From positions 1,984,001-2,048,000 of the forward strand of contig NZ_CP077094.1 of NCBI RefSeq assembly GCF_014269025.2: a stretch of 64,000 bases of DNA. The letters run 5' to 3'. Below, one piece after another: positions 12,820-21,680 of the stretch. The notes below the pieces were generated by a model. That model was not told the origin of the DNA and did no database searches. It worked only from the letters and a program-made list of their open reading frames with translations. The DNA is from Pseudomonas promysalinigenes. Lineage in GTDB: Bacteria > Pseudomonadota > Gammaproteobacteria > Pseudomonadales > Pseudomonadaceae. A program made the translations under genes and the position numbers. The first letter of the stretch is position 1, and every line of letters begins with the position of its first letter.

Positions 12820-12868
12820 GACTTTGTTCGAAGGCCAGGTTGGCGTACACTTGGCCGCAAGTCTGTGA

Positions 12869-13462
<594 letters not shown>

Positions 13463-13520
13463 TCTTTCGAGGTCAAGGCATAGCAACAAAGTGTTACGGT
13501 TTCAACCCCTGCGACAACAG

Positions 13521-13550
13521 GCCGCAGCCCGTGTTTAAAGGGCTGTGGGC
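13521..13550 (+). other. Stem-loop between nfuA and the SCO gene
   Basis: GCCGCAGCCC pairs with GGGCTGTGGG(C) around the loop GTGTTTAAA. A second hairpin (CCGGT / ACCGG, 13602-13616) follows. Either could be an nfuA terminator without a U tract or part of a structured SCO leader. Confidence 0.35.
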
Positions 13551-13658
13551 CATCTGCGCCTTGGTCGGGTAGAAGCCCACTGGGTGTCATGCAAGAATGC
13601 CCCGGTTTTCGACCGGCCCGCCCCGAGGGCCGGCACCTTCCCTGTAAAGGATGGTTCC

Positions 13659-14267
13659 ATGAATGATCTGTTGACCCGGCGCGCGGTTGTCGCTGGGATG
13701 GGCGTTCTCGGGCTTGGCCTGCTGGCAGGCTGCAACCCGGCCCGCGGGCTCGAGTTCAAGTACGGCAAGAACATGAGCAACGAGATCCTTGGGCGCAAGT
13801 TCAGCCTCAAGGACCCTCAGGGCAATGTCCGTACCTTGTCCAGTTTCTACGGCAGCATGCCGATGATCTTCTTCGGCTTTACCCAGTGCCCGGCCATATG
13901 CCCGACCACGCTGGCGCGTGCTGCGCAGATCAAGAAACTGCTGCGCGGGCGCGACCGCGAGATCTTCCAGGTGGTCTTCATCACCTTGGACCCGGAGCGC
14001 GACACCCCGCAGGTGCTCGACGCCTACGTCAAGGCGTTCGACCCTTCTTTCACTGCCTTGACCGGGACCCCGGAAGAAATCGCAGCAGTGGCCAAAGAGT
14101 TCAGGGTGTTCTACGAGAAGGTCCCAGCGGGTGACACCTACACCATCTCACATTCGTCCACCAGCTACGTCTACGATACACGTGGCACCCTGCGTTTAAG
14201 CCTGGGGCATTCGCTCAATGCCAAGGAATGCGCTGAAGACCTGACTACTCTGATGGAGATTTGCTAA
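13659..14267 (+). CDS. SCO1/SenC-type copper chaperone lipoprotein
   Basis: A 202-residue thioredoxin-fold protein that delivers copper to the CuA site of cytochrome oxidase or acts as a thiol reductase. A twin-arginine-like N-terminus (LTRRAVVAG) leads to a lipobox LLAGC with C25, so it is probably anchored in the membrane and faces the periplasm. The copper motif C77-P-A-I-C81-P and the partner H165 (TISHSSTSYV) are present. The start has AAAGGA 7 bases upstream. Its stop overlaps the ATG of the PCuAC gene by one base, indicating an operon. Confidence 0.92.
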   Translation: MNDLLTRRAVVAGMGVLGLGLLAGCNPARGLEFKYGKNMSNEILGRKFSLKDPQGNVRTLSSFYGSMPMIFFGFTQCPAICPTTLARAAQIKKLLRGRDREIFQVVFITLDPERDTPQVLDAYVKAFDPSFTALTGTPEEIAAVAKEFRVFYEKVPAGDTYTISHSSTSYVYDTRGTLRLSLGHSLNAKECAEDLTTLMEIC

Positions 14268-14752
14268 TGGCTGTATCACTGCAACCGATCAAGCGCGGCT
14301 TGGCTGCAATCGCGCTACTGGGCTTGGCCCTGCCTGCTTTGGCCCAGACTAGCGTGAGCGATGCGTGGGTTCGTGCCAGCGTGCCACACCAACCGTCCAC
14401 CGGCGCGTTCATGACCCTGACCGCCAGCACCGACAGCAAACTGGTAGGCGTGGCCTCGCCTGTGGCCAAGACCGTGCAGGTGCACGAGATGACCATGAAT
14501 GGTGATGTGATGGGCATGAGGGAGGTCAAAGCGGTTGAGCTCCCAGCAGGCAAGCCAGTGAGCCTTGACCCTAACGGTTACCACGTGATGTTGATGGGCC
14601 TCACCCAACAGGTGAAGGAAGGCGAGACAGTGCCGCTGACGCTGACCATCGAGGATTCCAAGGGTAGCAAAGAGACCCTGCAGGTTCAGGCAGAGGTACG
14701 CCCGCTTAACGCTGAGGCAGGCGGTCATGACCACATGCACATGAATCACTGA
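14267..14752 (+). CDS. Periplasmic copper chaperone PCu(A)C
   Basis: A 161-residue secreted Cu(I) chaperone of the PCuAC (DUF461) family. A signal peptide ends at LPALAQ (about residue 27). The copper ligands typical of the family appear as the His-x-n-Met pattern VHEMTMNGDVMGM and a later HVMLMGL; a His/Met-rich tail (HDHMHMNH) may bind extra copper. It is coupled to the upstream SCO gene by a TAATG overlap; SCO and PCuAC cooperate in metallating cytochrome oxidase, so the pair makes functional sense. A strong terminator follows. Confidence 0.93.
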   Translation: MAVSLQPIKRGLAAIALLGLALPALAQTSVSDAWVRASVPHQPSTGAFMTLTASTDSKLVGVASPVAKTVQVHEMTMNGDVMGMREVKAVELPAGKPVSLDPNGYHVMLMGLTQQVKEGETVPLTLTIEDSKGSKETLQVQAEVRPLNAEAGGHDHMHMNH

Positions 14753-14759
14753 CAATCGA

Positions 14760-14785
14760 AAGGGCCGCGCAAGCGGCCCTTTTTC
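14760..14785 (+). terminator. Rho-independent terminator of SCO-PCuAC operon
   Basis: AAGGGCCGC / GCGGCCCTT forms a 9-bp stem with a GCAA tetraloop, followed by TTTTT, 7 bases past the PCuAC stop. Confidence 0.95.
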
Positions 14786-14799
14786 ATCGTGATGCCTGA

Positions 14800-15027
14800 T
14801 CAGCTGCGAAAGCGTGGCAGTGGCCTGTCGAGGGTCAGCGAGGTCAGGGTCTTGCGCACCTGGGCCTCATCAGCTTCCAGCGCTTTAAGGCTTGCGCGGA
14901 TCTTGCCCGCTGCGGGCACATCGCCCTGGCGGTCGATCCAGTCGGCAATTTCCTTGCAGGCGCTGCTCAGGCAGGCTTGGCGCTGGTTCATCAGCGATAT
15001 CAGGGTGGTGAGCTCTCGTTCGGACAT
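14800..15027 (-). CDS. Conserved small hypothetical protein, helical
   Basis: A 75-residue soluble protein, predicted to be a helical hairpin (residues 3-30 and 38-62) separated by DRQGDVPAAG. It carries two cysteines near Cys-19/Cys-24 (QACLSSACKE) but no known metal motif. A good GGAGG stands before the ATG at 15027. It converges on the copper operon. I do not recognise a named family; calling it a real gene rests on the ribosome site, codon use and compact composition. Confidence 0.65.
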   Translation of the reverse strand: MSERELTTLISLMNQRQACLSSACKEIADWIDRQGDVPAAGKIRASLKALEADEAQVRKTLTSLTLDRPLPRFRS

Positions 15028-15092
15028 GGCGGGATCCTCCGTTTAGCTCTTTCAGTGTAGCAGTGGGTGGCAGGCTTGCCTGATGGGCAACC

Positions 15093-15110
15093 ACAGACCT
15101 CAAGGTCTGT
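15093..15110. other. Short perfect hairpin in intergenic region
   Basis: ACAGACC-TCAA-GGTCTGT is a 7-bp stem with a 4-base loop within the 205-bp gap between the small hypothetical gene and the AraC gene. There is no T run; otherwise I see nothing in this gap. Confidence 0.3.
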
Positions 15111-15232
15111 ATGAACATCCTTGGGGCTACGGTCAGGCAAGGGGCAGGCAGCTGAGTTTGCGAGGTGTAAATGAGCATTCTTAGGCTGCTTTCGCCCCTG
15201 CATCAATCAGTATCAAGGCTTTGGCACAGCGC

Positions 15233-16066
15233 CTAGCTGTGCAGGCAGGCGCTTCGATACATCCCAGGCGTCACCCCATAAGCCTGCTTGAACTGCCGGC
15301 TCAAGTGGCTTTGATCCGCAAAGCCTAGGGCGAACGCTACGTCAGAGGCCGCCAAGCCGCTTTTCAAAAATTCTCTGGCCCGCACCAAGCGCCGCTGCTT
15401 CAGCCAGGCATGGGGCGGCAGGCCCGTGGCCTGGCGGAACACGCGGGCAAAGTGGAACGGCGATAGATTGACCGCAGCTGCCAGTGCTTCGAGTGAAGGA
15501 GGGGCTGCCAACTGGCTTTCCAGCAGTTCGCGCGCGCGGGCCACTGCCAGCGGTTCTTTGCCTGGAGCGGCCGGTTCGCGGCAATGGCCGTGGCGCTGCA
15601 CCAGTGCCAAAACTGCCTGGCGCCAAGCGGTCTGCTGCTCCAGGGCGCTGGCGTCGGCTTCGCAGAGCTGGTGCAACTGGCTGAACGCCCGCGCCAGGCT
15701 TGGGTCCTGGATCACGCTGTCGTTGAAGCGCGGCATGCCGTTTCGGCCCAGTTCCAGCTCATCCAGCACGCCGGTTACCCGCGCATGTTCCGGGTAGATA
15801 CCCCGGTAGCGCCAGCCGGCTTCGTGGGCAGTGGCCCCAGTGTGCAGCTCATCGGGGTTGATCAGCACCATGCTGCCAACCGGCGCCAGGTGCTCAGTAC
15901 CACGGTGCCAGAAGCGCTGGGCGCCGGATTCGATCACGGTGAACACATAGCCCTCATGCACATGGGGGGCAAAGCGCTGCTGGAAATAACGGGCATGCAG
16001 CATTTCGACGTCGCCCAAGGCCGGCGCCTGCCACAGGTGGGTCTGTTCGCGCAGGGGCGTGTTCAT
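15233..16066 (-). CDS. AraC-family regulator with cupin sensor, linked to azlCD
   Basis: A 277-residue transcription factor: N-terminal AraC-type cupin (about 15-140, APHVHEGYVFTVIESG and NPDELHTG) and C-terminal double helix-turn-helix (about 175-270, NLSPFHFARVFRQATG and GFADQSHLSRQFKQAYG). Start at 16066 (MNTPLREQ) overlaps the azlD stop by 4 bases, so the regulator is the last gene of the azlC-azlD operon; longer in-frame upstream starts are artefacts inside azlCD. The arrangement suggests it senses an exported amino acid or analogue and controls its own operon. Confidence 0.9.
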   Translation of the reverse strand: MNTPLREQTHLWQAPALGDVEMLHARYFQQRFAPHVHEGYVFTVIESGAQRFWHRGTEHLAPVGSMVLINPDELHTGATAHEAGWRYRGIYPEHARVTGVLDELELGRNGMPRFNDSVIQDPSLARAFSQLHQLCEADASALEQQTAWRQAVLALVQRHGHCREPAAPGKEPLAVARARELLESQLAAPPSLEALAAAVNLSPFHFARVFRQATGLPPHAWLKQRRLVRAREFLKSGLAASDVAFALGFADQSHLSRQFKQAYGVTPGMYRSACLHS

Positions 16067-16377
16067 GCAAGCCAACTGCGCAGCAAAAAGAACATCAACA
16101 TGCTCACCAGCATGCTCAGCAGCACGCTGCGGGTCAACAGTACCAGTGCCACGGCGGCCAGTGCGCCAAGCAGATACGGGTTGAGCGGGCTCAGATCGAG
16201 CTGGTGGCCAGGCAGGAAAATGATCGGCCCGCATATCGCGGTGAGCATGCCGGGTATGGCGAAGCCTAAGAACTGCCGGGCGTTGGAGCTCAATCGCAGC
16301 GGCAAGCGTGGCTCCAGAAAGGCGTAGCGGTTGAGAAAAACCACGGCGCCCATGGCGAAGATCAGCAGCCAGATCAT
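16063..16377 (-). CDS. azlD: AzlD-type small subunit of branched-chain amino acid exporter
   Basis: A 104-residue protein with four hydrophobic helices (MIWLLIFAMGAVVFLNRYAF, then IPGMLTAICGPIIF and two more), typical of AzlD/YgaH. It partners AzlC to export valine-type amino acids or their analogues. The ATG at 16377 overlaps the azlC stop by 4 bases. Placement between azlC and the AraC regulator supports a single transcript. Confidence 0.92.
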   Translation of the reverse strand: MIWLLIFAMGAVVFLNRYAFLEPRLPLRLSSNARQFLGFAIPGMLTAICGPIIFLPGHQLDLSPLNPYLLGALAAVALVLLTRSVLLSMLVSMLMFFLLRSWLA

Positions 16378-17075
16378 GCGTGGCCTCCGGTGAGTTTCTG
16401 GCAGATGAAGCCTGCCCCCATGCCCAGCAGGCCTGCAGCGACCAACGCAGTTTCCCAATGCCAATAACTGAACAGCACCGAGCACAGCAGCGACACCGCC
16501 ACACATACCACGGTGGGTAAGTTGCGCACCACCGGTGCAATCAACGCGACGAAGGTTGCAACGATGGAAAAGTCCAGGCCGAGCTTGTCTAGGTGTGGGA
16601 TGTTCTGGCCCAACACGATCCCGGCCAGGGTGAACAGATTCCAGGCGACGTAGAAGGTCAGGCCCACTCCCAATGCATACCAGCGGTTGAATTGCTGCTG
16701 GTCGTAATGGCTGGTGAGGGCGAAGAATTCGTCAGTGAGCAAGAAGCCCAGCCCTAGTCGCCAGCGCAACGGCTGGGGCGCCAGCACCGGCCGCATGGAC
16801 AGCCCGTAGAGCAAGTGCTGAGACGTCAGCAACAGTGTGGTCAGCAGTATCGAAAACAGGTTGGCGCCCCCTTTGAGCATACCGATCGCCACCAGCTGCG
16901 CGGCCCCGGCGAAGACGATGGCTGACAACCCCTGGCCTTGCCAGGCGCTGAGGTTGGCCTCAATGGCCATCGAGCCTGCAAGCAGCCCCCAAGGGGCCAC
17001 CGCCAGCGACAGCGGCAGGATGGCAATGGCGCCGTGGACAAAGGCTTGGCGAGCGACGGGGGAGGGGCTTGGCAT
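16374..17075 (-). CDS. azlC: AzlC-type large subunit of branched-chain amino acid exporter
   Basis: A 233-residue inner-membrane protein with about seven helices. Family landmarks: the FVHGAIAILPLSLAVAPWG opening, FAGAAQLVAIGML, the conserved LLTSQHLLYGLSMRP loop, and FLLTDEFFAL. The start at 17075 (MPSPSPVARQ) fits the family; an in-frame ATG at 17111 would add 12 residues. Neither has a good Shine-Dalgarno. First gene of azlC-azlD-araC. Confidence 0.92.
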   Translation of the reverse strand: MPSPSPVARQAFVHGAIAILPLSLAVAPWGLLAGSMAIEANLSAWQGQGLSAIVFAGAAQLVAIGMLKGGANLFSILLTTLLLTSQHLLYGLSMRPVLAPQPLRWRLGLGFLLTDEFFALTSHYDQQQFNRWYALGVGLTFYVAWNLFTLAGIVLGQNIPHLDKLGLDFSIVATFVALIAPVVRNLPTVVCVAVSLLCSVLFSYWHWETALVAAGLLGMGAGFICQKLTGGHA

Positions 17076-17171
17076 GATGGCTGCGACACACTGTGCTAGG
17101 CAGTGCAGCATGACAGAGCATCGAACGGTTGGCTTGAACGATCTTGCTGGTTTGCTGGGGGAAATTACCGC

Positions 17172-17900
17172 CTAGCGCTGGCTGGTCAGCCGTTGCTGGG
17201 CTGCGGCACAGCCGTTGATTTCCACGGCTTTCTGCAACAGTGCCTGGCGATGCTGCGGGTCGAGGCCACCCAGCAATTGGTAGACCTCGGCCTGATAATC
17301 GCGTTGGCGGCCCCATTGCATCTGCAACCCTTGTGGTTGGCTGCGGCTGCAGGCTAATCGGGTAGCCGGCTGGGGGTAATACGGCGCATACAGCGTTGCC
17401 ATGCCGGGGATCGCTTCGAGCGCTTCACGGTAGGCCGGGCTGGCATTGTACGGTGAACACCAGGTGGCGATGGCCGTTGCCGGTGGCGCAAAACCTTGCT
17501 TGAGGCTGGCTTCGAGCAGCGGGCAGGCAGCGTCGGCGATCTGTGCGGCTGGCAAGTAGGTGGTGTAGTAAAGCGCTAGACGGTACTGGGCCACCGGATG
17601 ACCCAGCTCTACCGATTTTTTCAGCAGGGCGACCGCGGTCGGAAGCGTGTGGGCCATCGCTCGGCCCTGGCGATTGAGCTCAGGATCGCTGCCCAGCGCC
17701 GTGCGCAGGATCGCACTGTCATCCTGAGTGTCGGCCTGCTCTAGCAGCGGCAGCGCCTGGCGGTAGAGCAAATCGGCATGGGGATCGATACGAACCTCGG
17801 CCGCCCGTGCAGCCATCGGCGCCAGCGTACCAAGGAGGGCGCTGACCAGGAGAACAGGCCAGCGTGCCAGGCAGGGAAGTGCGGTTTGATGATTGATCAC
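17172..17900 (-). CDS. Secreted protein with Sel1/TPR-like repeats
   Basis: A 242-residue protein with a signal peptide (cleavage near ARA|AE at about residue 34) and a helical repeat region, e.g. AVALLKKSVELGHPVAQYRL, resembling Sel1/TPR repeats. Several cysteines (about 5 after cleavage) suggest disulfides in the periplasm. GTG at 17900 is the only start that preserves the signal peptide; a Shine-Dalgarno is not obvious. It follows the SGNH-like gene by 85 bp on the same strand, so it might be the last member of that unit, but a separate promoter is equally likely. Function unknown. Confidence 0.7.
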   Translation of the reverse strand: MINHQTALPCLARWPVLLVSALLGTLAPMAARAAEVRIDPHADLLYRQALPLLEQADTQDDSAILRTALGSDPELNRQGRAMAHTLPTAVALLKKSVELGHPVAQYRLALYYTTYLPAAQIADAACPLLEASLKQGFAPPATAIATWCSPYNASPAYREALEAIPGMATLYAPYYPQPATRLACSRSQPQGLQMQWGRQRDYQAEVYQLLGGLDPQHRQALLQKAVEINGCAAAQQRLTSQR

Positions 17901-17985
17901 AACTGCGCGTACGCCTCAGGCGAATCAGAACGACGGGGTATTCTAGCCAAGCGCGGGGTTAATCCGATACCCCACCCGTCATTTC

Positions 17986-19080
17986 TCAGGCCAGGTTGAT
18001 GGGTGTGATCTTGTGCGGCGCATGGCGTTCCTGAGCCAGCCCCAGTTTGGCGGTTATCACCTTGGCCAGTGCATTGTTGCCCAGATCGTTCAGGTGCAGG
18101 CGGTCGACGAACAGGTCCGCGCCGAACGCCGCAGAGCTGCTGAGCATGCTGTTCATGTCGTAGCAGGGGACTGGTTCTGCCTGGCGTTTGATGCGGCGAA
18201 AGAAAGCCATGTGCAGTTGGCTGTCGAGTACACCTTCGAGCAAACGCTCGAAATTCCCAGGCTGGCGCTGCAGGGCCGGAATCATCTTTTGCTCGCCGAT
18301 TGGCAGAGTTTCCCGGCACCAAGGCAGCAGAGGTTGGAGGATGAAGGTCAGGGTGGCGTGGCTATCAGCTAGCACTTGCTCCCACTGGCGCAAGGTTCGG
18401 CCGATGCTGTCAGCGGCACGTGCCAGGCGTTTATCCGGGGCGCTTAGCTGCCAGTCTCCAGCATGTTCATCACGCGGTGTTGCCAGTGCCTGGCCTAGCC
18501 GTTGCCACAGTGGCGCCCTGCGAGCAGGGGCCGCTGGCGGGGTGCCTTCATGGAAACTGTTCAAATAGGCTTGGTGCAACAGCGTGAGCGGTGGGGCGCT
18601 CGGGCTTGCCAGCACTTCGTCCAGGGCTTCATGGGCCAGGCTGTTCAGGCCGCTGAGCAACACTACATGGCCAACTTCACCAAGGCGGTGTTGATGGGTG
18701 AGAAACAGCAGCAGTTCTTGACTTGCGTTCAACCCGCAACCGGCTAGGTTCAGCCATACCTGACCGGTGAGCATGCACAGGTGCGAGGCTACGGTGTGCT
18801 CATCGCAACTGGCGCCTATACCCATAGCGGCCGAGCCACCTATCAGCAAGTTGACGCGCGGCACATTGCCACGTTCGACGGCGGAATAACGCTTGCCAGC
18901 GAAATGGCTGTAGCGCAAACCCACGGCATCCGTGTTGACGGTGGGCGAACGAAAGCTGCTTGGGTGCGCCTGCACCTTGTGCAGTGGGCGGCGGTAGTTG
19001 GCTTGTAGAAAACGCTGGTAGTCCTGATGCAGCGCAGAAACGGGGCCTGGTCCATATGTGGCGGTTACGCACGATTTCAT
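17986..19080 (-). CDS. SGNH/GDSL hydrolase-like protein of unknown function
   Basis: A 364-residue cytoplasmic-looking protein (no signal peptide). It shows the order of SGNH hydrolase blocks: LLIGGSAAMGIGASCDEHTV (Gly-Ser nucleophile block, about 80-98), NLAGCGLNASQELL (block II), VVLLSGLNSLAHEAL (block III with Asn) and a C-terminal LFVDRLHLNDLGN (Asp-x-x-His block V). This argues for an esterase or acyl transferase acting on a small metabolite. It is 40 bases after the LysE gene and apparently co-transcribed with it. No named family is confidently recognised; the enzyme call is inference from the blocks. Confidence 0.7.
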   Translation of the reverse strand: MKSCVTATYGPGPVSALHQDYQRFLQANYRRPLHKVQAHPSSFRSPTVNTDAVGLRYSHFAGKRYSAVERGNVPRVNLLIGGSAAMGIGASCDEHTVASHLCMLTGQVWLNLAGCGLNASQELLLFLTHQHRLGEVGHVVLLSGLNSLAHEALDEVLASPSAPPLTLLHQAYLNSFHEGTPPAAPARRAPLWQRLGQALATPRDEHAGDWQLSAPDKRLARAADSIGRTLRQWEQVLADSHATLTFILQPLLPWCRETLPIGEQKMIPALQRQPGNFERLLEGVLDSQLHMAFFRRIKRQAEPVPCYDMNSMLSSSAAFGADLFVDRLHLNDLGNNALAKVITAKLGLAQERHAPHKITPINLA

Positions 19081-19120
19081 GGTGGCTCCTCTCAAGCGTG
19101 CACTGCACCAGTGCTGGCGA

Positions 19121-19750
19121 TCAACCGGCCAGGGCCTTCAGGTTGTAAGCCAGGCCACCCGCGGCAATCAGCAGCAGGACCACACCTGACGCGAGGGAAA
19201 TCATGCGGTTGCTGCGCTGGGAGGTGATCTTGCCGATGGCGAAGATGTACAGGCTCAGTACGGCGAAATCGATCAGCACCCACAGCAGTGACAGCACCAC
19301 CATGCTCTTGCCGAACGACTCGGTGATCTGGATGAACTGCGGGAAGAACGCGATGAAGAAAATGATGTCCTTGGGGTTGGAAATGCCCACCATGAAACCT
19401 TGCCACAACCCGCCGCGCGTGGCTTTCGCTGGCGCAGTTGCCACCTCGTCGACAGCTGGTGCCTGCAGGCTCTCGCGCAGGGTGCCAACGGCGATGTAGC
19501 CGATGAACAGGCAGCCCAGCAAGCTCATGGCGCTGAGCCAGGTTTTGTCGATGGCGGCACTGGTGAGAATGACCCAAGCTGCAGCGCCGATCAGTACTAG
19601 TGACGCCCAGTTGGTGCCGACGGCGGTGAAGATGGCTTTTCGTGAACCGGAGGCGGCGGCGGTGTTGACGATCAGTGCCACTACCGGGCCTGGGGTTGCG
19701 ATCAGTAGCAGGACGGTGAGTGCGTAAGTCAGTGTCAGTGCGGTATTCAC
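19121..19750 (-). CDS. LysE/RhtB-family amino acid exporter
   Basis: A 209-residue inner-membrane exporter with six helices. The family signature ATPGPVVALIVNTAAASGSR (about 20-39) and GISNPKDIIFFIAFFPQFI are clear. The GTG at 19750 leaves a 2-base gap to the stop of the upstream YqcI/YcgG gene; a longer in-frame start would overlap that gene by 100 bases. Sitting between a putative heme oxygenase-type enzyme and an SGNH-like protein, it probably exports the pathway product or a toxic intermediate. Confidence 0.9.
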   Translation of the reverse strand: MNTALTLTYALTVLLLIATPGPVVALIVNTAAASGSRKAIFTAVGTNWASLVLIGAAAWVILTSAAIDKTWLSAMSLLGCLFIGYIAVGTLRESLQAPAVDEVATAPAKATRGGLWQGFMVGISNPKDIIFFIAFFPQFIQITESFGKSMVVLSLLWVLIDFAVLSLYIFAIGKITSQRSNRMISLASGVVLLLIAAGGLAYNLKALAG

Positions 19751-19752
19751 GG

Positions 19753-20535
19753 TCAGTTCTCGGTCAGTATGTCGGGTGTTGCATGGGATTGAGCATGAAA
19801 GGGGCAGCGCGACGGATTGAGCGAGCCTGCTTCCTGCAACTGGTATTGCTTCCATTCGAAATTGTCGTCCTGGCCAAAGAAGCCCAGGCTCTCGGGCATG
19901 ACCCCGTCGTTGTAATGGCGCACGCGGTCACGAATACGCGCCCGAATGCGTTGCCCGCTTTCGGTAGCGGCATTGGCCACCTCGTCAAAGTTTTCCCGAG
20001 GGTTGATAACGAACGTGATGTGCGGCCCCAGGTTGCGGCTTTTCATTTGTTGGTGGCCGGGGAAGTTCATGTTGATGAACAGCGCCATGCCGGCGTAGCA
20101 GAACGACCAAGCGTTGTCGTGCGGATCGGTAGGTATCGCTTGCGGCCACGGATGTGGGTCTCGAGCGTGTACGCCGCGCAGGACTTTCCAGGCCAGCGCT
20201 TGTTGCTCGGCCAGGCTGCTGGCGGGATCGGTTTCGAGAAACACCACCAGCGGGCTGCCGATGCGTTGTTTGATCGGTACCGGAGAAATGGTGCGGATGT
20301 ACTCGGCCAGCCCTTGGGCAATGTCATCGGCCAATTGCTCGGCGCGGGCGAAAAGGATGTGGCAGGAGGCGCCTGCGACCGCTTTGCGCCCAAACAGGCA
20401 CGGAAAATCAGGGTTGGCGAGCACGTTGCGAAAATGTTGCAAAGTTTGTTGCGTCCAGTGCTGATGCTTCCGTTCATGTTTATCGGCCAGCTCTAGCGCA
20501 TCCAGGCGATAGCAGTTTCCATAACCCGTAAACAT
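19753..20535 (-). CDS. YqcI/YcgG family protein, possible heme-dependent N-oxygenase relative
   Basis: A 260-residue protein of the YqcI/YcgG family. Recognised segments include FPCLFGRKAVAGASCHILFA, WSFCYAGMALFINMNFPGHQ, SRNLGPHITFVINPRENFD and RIRDRVRHYNDGVMPESLGF. The one characterised relative I know is DcsA, the heme protein of D-cycloserine biosynthesis that hydroxylates arginine; substrate here is unknown. First gene of the unit continuing into LysE and the SGNH-like gene, divergent from a LysR gene 160 bp away. GGGGA precedes the ATG. Confidence 0.85.
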   Translation of the reverse strand: MFTGYGNCYRLDALELADKHERKHQHWTQQTLQHFRNVLANPDFPCLFGRKAVAGASCHILFARAEQLADDIAQGLAEYIRTISPVPIKQRIGSPLVVFLETDPASSLAEQQALAWKVLRGVHARDPHPWPQAIPTDPHDNAWSFCYAGMALFINMNFPGHQQMKSRNLGPHITFVINPRENFDEVANAATESGQRIRARIRDRVRHYNDGVMPESLGFFGQDDNFEWKQYQLQEAGSLNPSRCPFHAQSHATPDILTEN

Positions 20536-20695
20536 GATTTCCCCAGGAGTTCGAAATAAACGAGCGTTAAGCTCATATGCAGGCAGATTGGTGACATATC
20601 ATTTTAATTTCCTGCATTTTCTGAGACGCTCTTCACGTTGTAAAACGCGTGGAACTATGACCTACTATTAGTCTTACTCATGCTTTGGGGGCATC

Positions 20696-21616
20696 ATGTC
20701 GGAACGGATTCAAGCGCTGCATGCCCTGCGGGCCTTCGAAGTAGCCTCGCGCTATGGCTCGTTTACCAGGGCTGCCGAGGAATTGGCCCTGACCCAGGGG
20801 GCCGTTAGCCATCACATTAAAACCCTGGAGTCGATGTTCGGCTGCGACCTGTTCGAGCGCCGGGGCCCCAAGCTGAGCCTGACCGAGCATGGGCGGCTGC
20901 TGGCCCAGGAGCTCAAGGTCGGTTTCAAGATCATCGAAAATGCCTGTGCATTGCTGCGTCAGGATCGCTATGGGTTGCGTCTGAAAGCCCCATCGACACT
21001 CACCGTACGCTGGCTGCTGCGTGCCCTGGATGGTTTCAAGAAGCTCGAAGACAACTGCAGCGTGCAGCTGTCGAGCGTGTGGATGGACATCGACTCGGTG
21101 GACTTCTACTCCGAACCCTACGACTGCGCCATCCTGCTTGCCAATGGCCGCTTCCCAGCCGATGTGGACAGCGTGAAGCTGTTCGATGAATGGCTGATCC
21201 CGGTTTGCCACCCCGACTACATGGTGCAAGCCAAGCCGGAGCTGGCCGACCTGCGCCAGTGCGAGTTCCTGCACCCATCACCGGATCGACGAGACTGGCG
21301 GCGCTGGCTGGCGCGTATGGACGCCTTGGACATCAGCATCGATCAGGGCCAGGTATTCGACACCCTGGACCAGGGTATTTCGGCGGCGCAGCAGGGTCTT
21401 GGCATTTCAGTGGTCGACCTGGTCCTGGCCAGCGCCGACTTGGCTGCCGGGCGGCTGGTAACGCCTTACAAGCATGCGGTATCGACGGGTGACGGCTATT
21501 ACATGACTTGGCTCAAGAGCAGCCCCAAGGCGCGGCAGATGCACAAGCTGCGTGATTTTTTGCTCGGCCAGGTGCCGCCATTGAGTCACAAGGACATCGA
21601 TTACCTGTACGGCTGA
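20696..21616 (+). CDS. LysR-family regulator, GcvA-like
   Basis: A 306-residue LysR regulator. The N-terminal HTH (about 8-67) reads [20 protein letters not shown] ... [14 protein letters not shown], the GcvA/AmpR subgroup pattern; the remainder is the periplasmic-binding-like sensor domain. GGGGG lies 6-7 bases before the ATG. It is transcribed away from the YqcI-LysE-SGNH unit, the standard layout for a LysR regulator and its target. In the 160-bp spacer ATGCAGG (20577-20583) and CCTGCAT (20611-20617) form a spaced inverted pair that could be a regulatory element. Confidence 0.93.
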   Translation: MSERIQALHALRAFEVASRYGSFTRAAEELALTQGAVSHHIKTLESMFGCDLFERRGPKLSLTEHGRLLAQELKVGFKIIENACALLRQDRYGLRLKAPSTLTVRWLLRALDGFKKLEDNCSVQLSSVWMDIDSVDFYSEPYDCAILLANGRFPADVDSVKLFDEWLIPVCHPDYMVQAKPELADLRQCEFLHPSPDRRDWRRWLARMDALDISIDQGQVFDTLDQGISAAQQGLGISVVDLVLASADLAAGRLVTPYKHAVSTGDGYYMTWLKSSPKARQMHKLRDFLLGQVPPLSHKDIDYLYG

Positions 21617-21680
21617 ATACAGAGTCCCCGGCAGCGATCCTACTGGCGTAGAATCAGGCTTTTGCGCAGAGGTCGATGCG

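Noticed and set aside
21607..21624. LexA box candidate before polB (CTGT ... ACAG)
   Set aside because: The spacer is 10 bases instead of 8, and it overlaps the LysR stop. It may be a degenerate site but does not meet the consensus.
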